From Pseudolabrys sp. (lineage in GTDB: Bacteria > Pseudomonadota > Alphaproteobacteria > Rhizobiales > Xanthobacteraceae): 64,000 bases of DNA. The stretch lies in NCBI GenBank assembly GCA_030655215.1, contig JAURVZ010000060.1, positions 1 through 64,000 of the forward strand. The letters run 5' to 3'. The translations under genes and the position numbers were made by a program. The notes under the pieces were generated by a model, which was given only the letters and a program-made list of their open reading frames with translations, did no database searches and was not told where the DNA came from. Shown here piece after piece: positions 1 to 7,767 of the stretch; the first letter of the stretch is position 1; every line of letters starts with the position of its first letter.

Positions 1-234
1 AAAACCGCGAAATCGGCCAAAAAGGCCAAATCCGCGAAGACCACCACGACGGCCAAGAAGTCAGCCAAAACGGCTGCAAAGTCGTCTGTGAAGAAGTCCA
101 GGGCGAAAAAGACGGTCAAAAAGGCCGTCAAGAGCGCCAAAAAGACGAAAACCGGGCTGAAGTCCGGATCGAAAAAAAACACGCCGGGACGTAAAAAAGC
201 CCGGAACCGAAGCGGGTTGACTAGGGCCTCATGA
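1..234 (+). CDS. C-terminal Lys/Ala-rich tail of a protein cut by the window edge (possibly adenylate kinase)
   Basis: Frame 1 is open from base 1 to a TGA at 232-234. The 77 visible residues are almost all Lys, Ala, Ser and Thr (AKKAK, KKAVKSAKK repeats), a histone H1-like basic disordered tail likely to contact nucleic acid. In alphaproteobacteria the gene just before rpsM is normally adk, and some rhizobial Adk proteins seem to carry basic C-terminal extensions, so this may be the end of Adk. That is inferred from gene order alone: no kinase domain is visible. It could equally be a separate H1-like protein. The reading frame is clear, the identity is not. Confidence 0.6.
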   Translation, partial: KTAKSAKKAKSAKTTTTAKKSAKTAAKSSVKKSRAKKTVKKAVKSAKKTKTGLKSGSKKNTPGRKKARNRSGLTRAS

Positions 235-389
235 ATCCCCTAATAAGACACGCATTCAAAGTTTTGACGCGATGCCGCACCCCCAAACGGCGGGGGCAGG
301 TGTCGTGTTATTCTTTGCGCTATGCCCTTCTAGGGAAACAAGAATTCGGCGCCTTAAGCGTCACTGACCGATAACAGGAGAGACCATCC

Positions 390-764
390 GTGGCTCGTAT
401 CGCGGGCGTAAATTTGCCCACCAACAAGCGCGTTCTCATCGCGCTGCAGTATATTCACGGCGTCGGTCAGAAGATCGCGGCTGACATCGTGCAGAAGGTT
501 AACTTGCCGCCGGAGCGCCGCGTCTCGCAGCTCACCGACGCCGAGGTGTTGCAGATCCGCGAAATGATCGACCGCGACTTCCTGGTCGAGGGCGATCTGC
601 GCCGCGAAACGTCGATGAACATCAAGCGTTTGATGGACCTCGGCTGCTACCGCGGCCTGCGTCATCGTAAGGGTCTGCCCGTTCGTGGCCAGCGCACGCA
701 TACGAATGCGCGCACCCGCAAGGGTCCGGCCAAGACCATCGCCGGCAAGAAAAAGACCACCTGA
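390..764 (+). CDS. rpsM: 30S ribosomal protein S13
   Basis: The 124-residue product matches S13 throughout: N-terminal [13 protein letters not shown], the helical middle, and the basic C-terminus with [19 protein letters not shown] that reaches the decoding site and contacts tRNA in the 30S head. The start is GTG at 390 with an AGGAG Shine-Dalgarno at 376-380. It is followed by rpsK, rpoA and rplQ, the usual end of the alpha operon. It lies 155 bases after the preceding gene. Confidence 0.98.
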   Translation: MARIAGVNLPTNKRVLIALQYIHGVGQKIAADIVQKVNLPPERRVSQLTDAEVLQIREMIDRDFLVEGDLRRETSMNIKRLMDLGCYRGLRHRKGLPVRGQRTHTNARTRKGPAKTIAGKKKTT

Positions 765-831
765 TTATTTGACCTCGTCCGCGCACCGCCCGTGAAACGG
801 CGATCGATCGTGGACCTCGAAAGGACTGACT

Positions 832-1221
832 ATGGCCAAAGAAGCCACCCGCGTCCGCCGGCGCGAACGCAAGAACATCGCGTCGGGCGTCGCGCACGTC
901 AACGCGTCGTTCAACAACACCATGATCACCATCACCGACGCGCAGGGCAACGCCATCGCCTGGTCGTCGTCGGGCACGATGGGTTTCAAGGGCTCGCGCA
1001 AATCGACGCCGTACGCCGCCCAGATGGCTGCCGAAGACGCCGCCAAGAAGGCGCAAGAGCACGGCATGCGCACGTTGGAAGTCGAAGTCTCGGGTCCGGG
1101 TTCGGGCCGTGAATCGGCGCTCCGTGCCTTGCAGGCCGCCGGTTTCACCGTCACCTCGATCCGCGATGTCACCACGATCCCGCACAATGGCTGCCGTCCG
1201 CGTAAGCGTCGTCGCGTCTAA
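832..1221 (+). CDS. rpsK: 30S ribosomal protein S11
   Basis: The 129-residue product is S11 of the 30S platform. Diagnostic segments include [15 protein letters not shown], the [19 protein letters not shown] stretch and the C-terminal [13 protein letters not shown]. The ATG at 832 follows an AAAGGA Shine-Dalgarno about 9 bases upstream. It sits 67 bases after rpsM and 119 bases before rpoA, in the same direction. Length is normal for the family. Confidence 0.98.
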   Translation: MAKEATRVRRRERKNIASGVAHVNASFNNTMITITDAQGNAIAWSSSGTMGFKGSRKSTPYAAQMAAEDAAKKAQEHGMRTLEVEVSGPGSGRESALRALQAAGFTVTSIRDVTTIPHNGCRPRKRRRV

Positions 1222-1340
1222 GAACTGATTTTTTGTGAAGCGGATGCGCAGGGGCGCGTCCGCTGCCGCCGACTTTTCCCCCCACACGGCGGGTGGGGTG
1301 CGCTGGCAGAAGCCTTCGGGCGTGGAACCAGCGCTGCATA

Positions 1341-2369
1341 ATGGGTGAGAATGTGATTCAGAAAAATTGGCAAGAATTGATCCGGCCGAACAAGCTGCAG
1401 GTGACCGCTGGGTCGGACCCGGCGCGTATCGCCACTGTTGTTGCCGAACCGCTCGAGCGCGGCTTTGGCGTGACGCTGGGCAACGCCCTGCGCCGCATCT
1501 TGTTGTCGTCGCTGCAGGGCGCGGCCGTGCAGTCGGTGCACATTGACGGCGTGTTGCATGAATTCTCCTCGATCGCTGGCGTGCGCGAGGACGTCACCGA
1601 CATGGTCCTCAACATCAAGGACATCGCCATCAAGATGCAGGGCGAAGGCCCGAAGCGCATGGTGGTGAAGAAGCAGGGTCCGGGCACCGTGACCGCTGGC
1701 GACATCCAGACTGTCGGCGACGTCGTCGTGCTCAACCCCGACCTTGTGCTCTGCACGCTGGACGAGGGCGCCGAGATCCGCATGGAATTCACCGTCAACA
1801 CCGGCAAGGGCTATGTCCCGGCCGAGCGTAACCGTCCGGAAGACGCGCCGATCGGCCTCATTCCGGTCGACTCGCTGTATTCGCCGGTGCGCAAGGTTTC
1901 GTACAAGGTCGAGAACACCCGCGAAGGTCAGATCCTCGATTACGACAAGCTGACCATGACCATCGAGACAAATGGCGCGGTCACGCCGGACGATACGCTC
2001 GCTTATGCGGCGCGCATTCTCCAGGACCAGCTCAACGTGTTCGTGAACTTCGAAGAGCCCCGCAAGGAGCAGGCGACCGAGACCATTCCGGATCTCGCCT
2101 TCAACCCGGCGTTCCTCAAGAAGGTCGACGAGCTCGAGCTGTCGGTGCGTTCGGCCAACTGTCTCAAGAACGACAACATCGTCTACATCGGCGATCTGGT
2201 TCAGAAGACCGAAGCCGAGATGCTGCGCACGCCGAACTTCGGCCGCAAGTCGCTCAACGAGATCAAGGAAGTCTTGGCGCAGATGGGCCTCCACCTCGGC
2301 ATGGAAGTGCCGGGCTGGCCGCCGGAAAACATCGAAGAGCTCGCCAAGCGCTTCGAAGACCACTACTAG
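1341..2369 (+). CDS. rpoA: DNA-directed RNA polymerase subunit alpha
   Basis: The ATG at 1341 gives [17 protein letters not shown], the normal N-terminus of rhizobial RpoA. A longer in-frame start at 1293 would add 16 residues unlike the family. The 342-residue protein has the dimerising N-terminal domain (about 1-235: [24 protein letters not shown]), a linker, and the C-terminal domain that binds UP elements and activators (about 260-325: [27 protein letters not shown]). It assembles RNA polymerase. No strong Shine-Dalgarno is visible. A terminator-like hairpin follows the stop. Confidence 0.98.
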   Translation: MGENVIQKNWQELIRPNKLQVTAGSDPARIATVVAEPLERGFGVTLGNALRRILLSSLQGAAVQSVHIDGVLHEFSSIAGVREDVTDMVLNIKDIAIKMQGEGPKRMVVKKQGPGTVTAGDIQTVGDVVVLNPDLVLCTLDEGAEIRMEFTVNTGKGYVPAERNRPEDAPIGLIPVDSLYSPVRKVSYKVENTREGQILDYDKLTMTIETNGAVTPDDTLAYAARILQDQLNVFVNFEEPRKEQATETIPDLAFNPAFLKKVDELELSVRSANCLKNDNIVYIGDLVQKTEAEMLRTPNFGRKSLNEIKEVLAQMGLHLGMEVPGWPPENIEELAKRFEDHY

Positions 2370-2377
2370 GGTTTCCC

Positions 2378-2407
2378 GAGCCGGGCATGACGCCCGGTTC
2401 GGTTTTT
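2378..2407 (+). terminator. Terminator-like hairpin between rpoA and rplQ
   Basis: A 9-bp stem, GAGCCGGGC (2378-2386) with GCCCGGTTC (2392-2400), contains one G-T wobble and closes a 5-base loop. It is followed by GG and five Ts (2403-2407). This has the form of a rho-independent terminator, although rplQ is normally cotranscribed with rpoA. It may attenuate readthrough or protect the rpoA 3' end. Confidence 0.6.
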
Positions 2408-2474
2408 AATGCCGCCTTCCGCGGCGTGCCGGACTTCTCCGGTGCATACAGGATAGAGGCAGGGAGTTTTCGCG

Positions 2475-2900
2475 ATGCGTCACGGAAAAGTTTATCGCAA
2501 GTTAGGTCGTCATTCTTCGCACCGTATGTCGATGTTCGCGAATATGTGCGCATCGCTGATCAAGCATGAGCAGATCGTCACGACCCTGCCGAAGGCCAAA
2601 GAACTTCGTCCGATCATCGAGAAGCTGATCACGCTCGGCAAGAAGGGCGATCTCGCCGCCCGCCGCCAGGCCATCTCCGAGATCGGCGATGTCGCCATGG
2701 TCAAGAAGCTGATCGACGTGCTGGCGCCTCGCTACAAGGATCGTCAGGGCGGCTACACCCGCATCATGAAGGCCGGCTTCCGTCACGGCGACAATGCCGC
2801 CGTTGCGGTGATCGAATTTGTCGATCGCGACGTCGACGCCAAGGGCAAGGATTCGGGCCCGGTGCAGGCGAAGAAGGTCGACGAGGACGAGGCTGCCTAA
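2475..2900 (+). CDS. rplQ: 50S ribosomal protein L17
   Basis: The 141-residue product begins [17 protein letters not shown] and has the L17 core motifs [15 protein letters not shown] and [27 protein letters not shown]. It ends in an acidic tail typical of alphaproteobacterial L17. L17 sits near the exit side of the large subunit. A GGGAG Shine-Dalgarno lies shortly before ATG 2475. It is separated from rpoA by 105 bases with a terminator-like hairpin, and its own terminator overlaps the next gene. Confidence 0.98.
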   Translation: MRHGKVYRKLGRHSSHRMSMFANMCASLIKHEQIVTTLPKAKELRPIIEKLITLGKKGDLAARRQAISEIGDVAMVKKLIDVLAPRYKDRQGGYTRIMKAGFRHGDNAAVAVIEFVDRDVDAKGKDSGPVQAKKVDEDEAA

Positions 2901-2902
2901 AG

Positions 2903-3580
2903 GTGGTTTCGGTCCGACAGATTTTAAGGGCGGCGCTCAGCGCCGCCCTTTTCTTTTGTGCCGTCACTCTCGCGCAGGCAAACCCGATGCAGGACGCTGT
3001 GTTGTTCGCCGCTGCCGAGGCCGGTGATGCGTCTGCGGTGAAGCGTCTGATCGACGAGGGCGCCAGCGTCACAGCACGCGACGGGCAGGGCCGTACGCCC
3101 TTGCTCGCTGCCACGCATGGCAACCGCATCGAGGCCGCGCGCGTGTTGATTGCCGCCGGCAGCGACGTTAATGCCAAGGACAATCGAGAGGACAGTCCGT
3201 TTCTCTATGCCGGCGCCGAAGGCCGCGACGCGATCCTGAAGATGACTCTCGCCGCCGGCGCAGATCTGAAGAGCACCAACCGTTATGGCGGCACCGCTCT
3301 GATCCCGGCGGCGCATCACGGTCATGTCGAGACCGTGCGCATTTTGCTGGCGACAAAGATCGACAAGGACCACGTCAATAAGCTCGGCTGGACCGCGCTG
3401 CTCGAAGCGGTGATCCTCGGCGATGGCGGCCGCGCGCATAGCGAGATCGTGCGGTTACTTGTTGCCGCCGGCGCCAACGTCAATCTCGCCGACCGCGACG
3501 GCGTCACGCCGCTCGCGCATGCACGGCGCAACGGCTTCACCGCGATCGCCGCAACGCTTGAAGCGGCCGGCGCGAGATAG
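2903..3580 (+). CDS. Exported ankyrin-repeat protein
   Basis: The GTG at 2903, only 2 bases after the rplQ stop, gives 225 residues. A signal peptide is clear: VRQILR, a hydrophobic core and a cleavage site at about AQA/NP. About six ankyrin repeats follow (GRTPLLAATHGNRIEAARVL, GGTALIPAAHHGHVETVRIL, DGVTPLAHARRNG), so it is probably a periplasmic protein-binding scaffold. The first in-frame ATG (2987) would remove the signal peptide. The signal-peptide DNA is also the rplQ terminator hairpin, an unusual overlap. It may be translationally coupled to rplQ. Its binding partner is unknown. Confidence 0.85.
   Translation: MVSVRQILRAALSAALFFCAVTLAQANPMQDAVLFAAAEAGDASAVKRLIDEGASVTARDGQGRTPLLAATHGNRIEAARVLIAAGSDVNAKDNREDSPFLYAGAEGRDAILKMTLAAGADLKSTNRYGGTALIPAAHHGHVETVRILLATKIDKDHVNKLGWTALLEAVILGDGGRAHSEIVRLLVAAGANVNLADRDGVTPLAHARRNGFTAIAATLEAAGAR
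2926..2957 (+). terminator. rplQ terminator lying inside the ankyrin gene's signal-peptide codons
   Basis: A perfect 11-bp stem (2926-2936 with 2940-2950, loop TCA) is followed by TTCTTTT (2951-2957), a canonical intrinsic terminator for the ribosomal operon. The same bases encode RAALSAALFF of the downstream signal peptide. Confidence 0.8.
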
Positions 3581-3587
3581 CCATCTA

Positions 3588-3669
3588 CCGTCATGCCCCG
3601 CGAATGCGGGGCATCCAGCTCTTGTCGATGGTGAAGCGCTGGATCATCCGCGTTCGCGGATGATGACGG
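3588..3669. repeat. Composite intergenic palindrome (REP-like)
   Basis: The outer arms CCGTCAT (3588-3594) and ATGACGG (3663-3669) enclose two hairpins, ATGCCCCGCGAATGCGGGGCAT and ATCATCCGCGTTCGCGGATGAT, plus CCAGC/GCTGG arms. Such units are common between rhizobial genes. It lies between the convergent ankyrin and lectin genes and could end transcription from both sides. Confidence 0.8.
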
Positions 3670-3678
3670 ATGGAGCCG

Positions 3679-4116
3679 CTACCGCCTGACACTCCATCGG
3701 TCATTCGGCCGGTTCTCGCACGGCCACAGAATGATGCGCGCGCCGTCGGCGCTGTTTTCATTCTCAACGTTGAGGCACTTGCCGCCGAGGCCGACGATCT
3801 GCCGGCCATCGCGACGCCACATCTCGTTCGGTCCGCCATGGCAGCGGTACAGGATGATCGGGGTGCCGTTGGCGGAATTGTTGCCCTGGACGTTCAGGCA
3901 CTTGCCGCCGAAGCCGATGATGCGGCCATTGCGGAATTCCCATTCCTCGTTGTCGTAGCCTTCGCAGCGATAGAGGATGATCGGTGTGCCGTCGGCGCTG
4001 CTGGCGCCGCTGACGTTCAGGCATTTGCCGGCAAGGCCGACAATCTGGTCAGCGGCGGCGGGTTGAGCGCCCAGCCCAAGCATCAGAAACAGCGCCAGAA
4101 AATAGGCCAAACGCAT
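3679..4116 (-). CDS. Secreted ricin B-type (beta-trefoil) lectin-like protein
   Basis: The 145-residue protein has a signal peptide of about 22 residues (cut near PAAA/DQ). Three tandem copies follow of a unit beginning I(V/I)G(L/F)xGKCLNV, continuing through S(A)DGTPIILYRC and ending NExW. Three such units make one complete ricin-B beta-trefoil with QxW-like repeats, a fold that binds sugars. There is no attached catalytic domain, so it may act as a free periplasmic or extracellular lectin. Each repeat has a conserved Cys pair (KCLN, YRC or WPC). The ligand is unknown. It is divergent from the cytochrome gene. Confidence 0.85.
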   Translation of the reverse strand: MRLAYFLALFLMLGLGAQPAAADQIVGLAGKCLNVSGASSADGTPIILYRCEGYDNEEWEFRNGRIIGFGGKCLNVQGNNSANGTPIILYRCHGGPNEMWRRDGRQIVGLGGKCLNVENENSADGARIILWPCENRPNDRWSVRR

Positions 4117-4223
4117 CTTATTCCCTTCCCAGGTTTGTAGAATTACGCGCGCGATTGTTTCGCGTTGACGTTTTTACCGTTGTCGGCGCGCGGCCGCTAC
4201 GGACGCGGCATCTTCGCCCCCAT

Positions 4224-4250
4224 GGAACTTTTTGTTGGAAAAGTTCCAAC
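4224..4250. promoter_or_regulatory. Two overlapping palindromes upstream of the cytochrome gene
   Basis: GGAACTTTT (4224-4232) pairs with AAAAGTTCC (4239-4247). A second palindrome, GTTGGAA-AAG-TTCCAAC (4234-4250), overlaps it, so the two hairpins would be mutually exclusive. The site lies between the divergent lectin and cytochrome genes and could be an operator or a transcript switch. No function is known. Confidence 0.4.
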
Positions 4251-4325
4251 CTGTGTTGGCTGTCACATCGGCCTGCCGGTAATCTCGGTATCCGCACGGC
4301 CATTGAAACAAGCCGGACGGGGGCG

Positions 4326-5183
4326 ATGATGATCGGCAAGGGGCTATTGGCGCTGGCGGCGGGCATGCTGCTCGGCGGAATGAACGACGCGGCGCAGGCG
4401 CAGAGCGCCAAGATCGAGCGCGGCGGTTATCTCATCAACACGGTGATGACCTGCCACAACTGCCACACTCCGATGGGGCCCAACGGCCGCGACTTCAGCC
4501 GGGCCTTTTCCGGCGGCCAGGTTTTCGATGAGCCGCCGTTCAAGGTCACCGGCGCCAACATCACGCAGGACAAGGAAACCGGTATTGGCGACTGGACCGA
4601 CGCGCAGATCAAGACGCTGCTGCGCACCGGCGTGCGGCCGAATGGCGTGCCGGTGGCGGCGGTCATGCCGACGGCTTTCTACGGCATCATGACCGAGAGC
4701 GACATGGACGCGATGGTCGCCTATTTGCGCACCGTGAAGCCGATCAAGAATGCCGTGCCGGACCCGATCTACCGGATGCAGATCCCGCACCACGCCTTCC
4801 CGGGCTCGGAAAAGCCGTACACCGAGGCGATGCTGACCGACAAAGTGAAGAAGGGCTTCTACCTCGCCACGGCCGCGCATTGCATGGAGTGCCACACGCC
4901 GCTCGGTGCCAAAGGCAGGGACTTTGAAGTCAGCCTCGGCAAAGGCGGCCATGAATTCAACGGGCCGTGGGGCAAATCGGTGGCGCGCAACATCACGTCG
5001 AGCCACGACAAGGGCATCGGTGCGTGGAGCGACGCGGAGATCAAGGCGGCGATCGCCACCGGCGTGCGCAAGGACGGCACCAAGCTCAAGCCGCCGATGG
5101 GCTTTCCGCTTTACGCAAAGATGACCGGCGACGACCTCGATGCGATCGTCGCCTATCTGCGCACGGTGCCGGCGAGGGAGTAG
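4326..5183 (+). CDS. Dihaem cytochrome c, exported
   Basis: The ATG at 4326 gives 285 residues with a signal peptide (MMIGKGLLALAAGMLLGG...AQAQ). A longer in-frame start at 4155 would bury the signal peptide. Two c-type haem sites are visible: CHNCH (C43, C46, H47) and CMECH (C186, C189, H190), each opening a repeated cytochrome c domain with later Met candidates (VMPTAFYGIM, PPMGFPLYAKM). This resembles the cytochrome subunits of periplasmic PQQ- or flavin-dependent dehydrogenases. No partner dehydrogenase is adjacent. Electron transfer to a terminal oxidase is inferred. Confidence 0.9.
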   Translation: MMIGKGLLALAAGMLLGGMNDAAQAQSAKIERGGYLINTVMTCHNCHTPMGPNGRDFSRAFSGGQVFDEPPFKVTGANITQDKETGIGDWTDAQIKTLLRTGVRPNGVPVAAVMPTAFYGIMTESDMDAMVAYLRTVKPIKNAVPDPIYRMQIPHHAFPGSEKPYTEAMLTDKVKKGFYLATAAHCMECHTPLGAKGRDFEVSLGKGGHEFNGPWGKSVARNITSSHDKGIGAWSDAEIKAAIATGVRKDGTKLKPPMGFPLYAKMTGDDLDAIVAYLRTVPARE

Positions 5184-5189
5184 GGCTTC

Positions 5190-6209
5190 CTACCAGCCCT
5201 GTAACACCAGCTTGCCGATCGTCTTGCCGCTTTCAATCTGTGCATGCGCCTTTTTCAGATTGGCGGCGTTGATCGGCGACAGCTCCGCCGCCGCCGTGGT
5301 GATGATGTCGCCACGGTCGATCATGGCCGACACTTCGTTCAGCAACTTGTGCTGCTCGATCATGTCCGGCGTGTTGAACAGCGGACGCGTGAACATCAGC
5401 TCCCAATGCACCGACACTGACTTGCGCTTGATCGGCACGACGTCGAGCGACTTCGGATCGTCGATCAGGCCGAACTTGCCTTGCGGTGCGATGACTTCGA
5501 TGATCGCCGGATAGTGCTGCTCGGTGCCGGTCAGGCCGGCGATCAAAGCGACTTCGGGGTGGCCGATGTCCTTGAGTTGTGCCGGCATCGGCTTGGTGTG
5601 GTCGATGATGTGATGGGCGCCCAGCTTCTTGCACCATTCGGCGCTTTCCGGCCGCGACGACGTGGCGATCACGGTCAGCCCGGTCAGCTTGCGGGCGAGC
5701 TGGATCATCATCGAGCCGACGCCGCCGGCGCCGCCGATCACCAGCAGGGCCTGGCCTTTATTGGACGTGTTGCCGGGCGTGACGCCGAAACGGTCGAACA
5801 GCAATTCCCAGGCGGTGATGCTGGTCAGCGGCACCGCGGCGGCTTGCGCGAAGCTCAGCGACTTCGGCTTTCGACCGACGATGCGCTCATCGACCAGATG
5901 GAATTCCGAATTGGTGCCGGGCCGGCCGATCGAACCGGCGTAGAACACCTCGTCGCCGACCTTGAATAAAGTGACGTCCGGGCCGACCGCTTCGACCACA
6001 CCGGCGGCGTCATAGCCGAGCACCTTGTGCGGCTCGCCAGGGCCGGCCTGGGCGCGCATGCGCACCTTGGCATCGACCGGGTTGACCGAGATCGCCTTCA
6101 CCGCCACGCGCAGGTCGCGGCCCTTCGGGGCGGGGTTGTCGACGGTGATGTCGATCAGCGAGTCGGCATCGGTGAGGGGCAGGGACTTGAGATAGCCGAT
6201 GGCCTTCAT
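5190..6209 (-). CDS. Zinc-type alcohol dehydrogenase-like / quinone oxidoreductase family protein
   Basis: The 339-residue protein has the MDR fold: GroES-like N-terminus (NPVDAKVRMR, GYDAAGVVEAVGPDVTLFKVGDEVF), then the nucleotide-binding domain with VIGGAGGVGSMMIQLAR and the NADPH-favouring ATSSRPES stretch. It most resembles the adh_fam_1 (TIGR02817) group, which reduces quinones or activated alkenes. Catalytic zinc ligands are not evident. A GAGGA Shine-Dalgarno precedes ATG 6209. It converges on the cytochrome gene with a gap of 6 bases. The substrate is not predictable. Confidence 0.85.
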   Translation of the reverse strand: MKAIGYLKSLPLTDADSLIDITVDNPAPKGRDLRVAVKAISVNPVDAKVRMRAQAGPGEPHKVLGYDAAGVVEAVGPDVTLFKVGDEVFYAGSIGRPGTNSEFHLVDERIVGRKPKSLSFAQAAAVPLTSITAWELLFDRFGVTPGNTSNKGQALLVIGGAGGVGSMMIQLARKLTGLTVIATSSRPESAEWCKKLGAHHIIDHTKPMPAQLKDIGHPEVALIAGLTGTEQHYPAIIEVIAPQGKFGLIDDPKSLDVVPIKRKSVSVHWELMFTRPLFNTPDMIEQHKLLNEVSAMIDRGDIITTAAAELSPINAANLKKAHAQIESGKTIGKLVLQGW

Positions 6210-6366
6210 GGCAGGTTCCTCTTGAGGGAGCGGTTTCCGTCGTCATGCCGCGCCGGGCCGGTTCTGGCAAGAACTACACCGTAAAAACGGCCGATTTGCC
6301 GGCAATGCCTTCAACCGGGCCGCGCCACGGCCTATATCGGAGCCACGGCGACCGGAGAGATTCGAC

Positions 6367-7767
6367 ATGGGTTTGATGGTCCGTTTTGCGGTCATTGGGT
6401 TGGTGATGCTGCCCACCGTGGCTCTCGCGCAAGGACCGGCGCTCGAGCGCCGGGTGCCGAATGCCGCCGAGCTCAGGCTGTCCTATGCCCCGGTTGTGCA
6501 GCGCGTCGCGCCGGCCGTCGTCAATGTCTATGCCGCCAAGAACGTGCAGACCCGAAACCCGCTGTTCGACGACCCGATCTTCCGCCGCTTTTTCGGTGCG
6601 CCGGGCGGCAATGCCAATCAGCTGCAGAGGTCGCTCGGTTCCGGCGTCATTGTCGACGCATCGGGCCTGATCGTCACCAATGTGCACGTCATCGAAGGCG
6701 CCGATGAGATCAAGGTTTCGCTCGCCGACAAGCGCGAGTTCGAGGCAACCGTCGTGCTCAAGGATCCGCGCACCGACCTGGCCGTGCTGCGCATCAAGGA
6801 GCCGAAAGAGAAATTCCCCATTCTCGACTTCGCCAATTCGGACTCGCTCGAAGTCGGCGACGTCGTGCTCGCCGTCGGCAATCCGTTCGGCGTCGGCCAG
6901 ACCGTCACCCACGGTATTGTCTCGGCTTTGGCGCGCACGCAGGTCGGCGTGTCGGATTATCAGTTCTTCATCCAGACCGATGCCGCCATTAATCCCGGCA
7001 ATTCCGGCGGCGCTTTGGTCGACCTCACCGGCAAGCTGGTCGGCATCAACACCGCGATCTTCTCGCGCTCCGGCGGCTCGCAAGGCGTCGGCTTTGCGAT
7101 TCCCGCCAATATGGTGCGCGTCGTGGTGACGTCGGCCAAGACCGGCGGCAGCGCCGTGAAGCGGCCGTGGCTGGGCGCCAAGCTGCAAGCCGTAACCGCC
7201 GATATTGCCGACAGTATGAGCCTCAAGCGCCCCGCCGGCGCCTTGATCTCGAGCGTCACGACGAACGGCCCTGCCGCGAAGGGTGGGCTGAAGGCCGGCG
7301 ATCTTATCGTCTCAGTTGACGGACAAGCGGTCGACGACACCAATGCCTTCGATTATCGCTTCGCCACCAAGCCGCTCGGCGGCACCGCCAAGCTCGGTGT
7401 CATGCGCGCCGGGCAGGAGATCGTCGCGACGGTCGCGCTGCAGACCGCGCCGGACATGCCGCGTGAGGAAATCACTATTCGCTCGCGCTCGCCATTCTCT
7501 GGTGCGAAGATCGCCAATCTGTCGCCGGCGCTCGCCGATGAATTGCAGTTGCAGAATATCGACAATGGCGTCGTCATCCTCGACATCGACAATGGCTCTT
7601 ACGCCAGCAATCTCGGCTTTCAGCGCGGCGACGTCATTGAGGAGGTCAACGGCGCGCCGATCAAGGTGACCAAAGAATTGGAAGCCGCCGCCAAGACGCC
7701 GCAAGGCGCCTGGCGCATTGTCATCATGCGCCGCGGCCAGAAAATTTCCGCGGTCTTCGGCGGATGA
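6367..7767 (+). CDS. DegP/DegQ-type periplasmic serine protease (Do family)
   Basis: The 466-residue protein has a signal peptide (cut near ALA/QG), a trypsin-like domain with the full triad H107 (TNVHVI), D137 (RTDLAV) and S213 (GNSGGAL), and two PDZ domains at about 262-350 and 370-466. It is shorter in loop LA than DegP, so DegQ/DegS-like quality control in the periplasm is the likely role. Its stop overlaps the start of rarA (ATGA), so the two are probably one transcript. Confidence 0.93.
   Translation: MGLMVRFAVIGLVMLPTVALAQGPALERRVPNAAELRLSYAPVVQRVAPAVVNVYAAKNVQTRNPLFDDPIFRRFFGAPGGNANQLQRSLGSGVIVDASGLIVTNVHVIEGADEIKVSLADKREFEATVVLKDPRTDLAVLRIKEPKEKFPILDFANSDSLEVGDVVLAVGNPFGVGQTVTHGIVSALARTQVGVSDYQFFIQTDAAINPGNSGGALVDLTGKLVGINTAIFSRSGGSQGVGFAIPANMVRVVVTSAKTGGSAVKRPWLGAKLQAVTADIADSMSLKRPAGALISSVTTNGPAAKGGLKAGDLIVSVDGQAVDDTNAFDYRFATKPLGGTAKLGVMRAGQEIVATVALQTAPDMPREEITIRSRSPFSGAKIANLSPALADELQLQNIDNGVVILDIDNGSYASNLGFQRGDVIEEVNGAPIKVTKELEAAAKTPQGAWRIVIMRRGQKISAVFGG

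Noticed and set aside
1218-2363. 381-codon minus-strand ORF over rpoA
   Set aside because: It lies exactly opposite a conserved core gene; long antisense frames arise from the codon bias of high-GC DNA.
4155-4325. Long N-terminal extension of the cytochrome c gene
   Set aside because: It would place the signal peptide 57 residues inside the protein; ATG 4326 gives a normal exported cytochrome.
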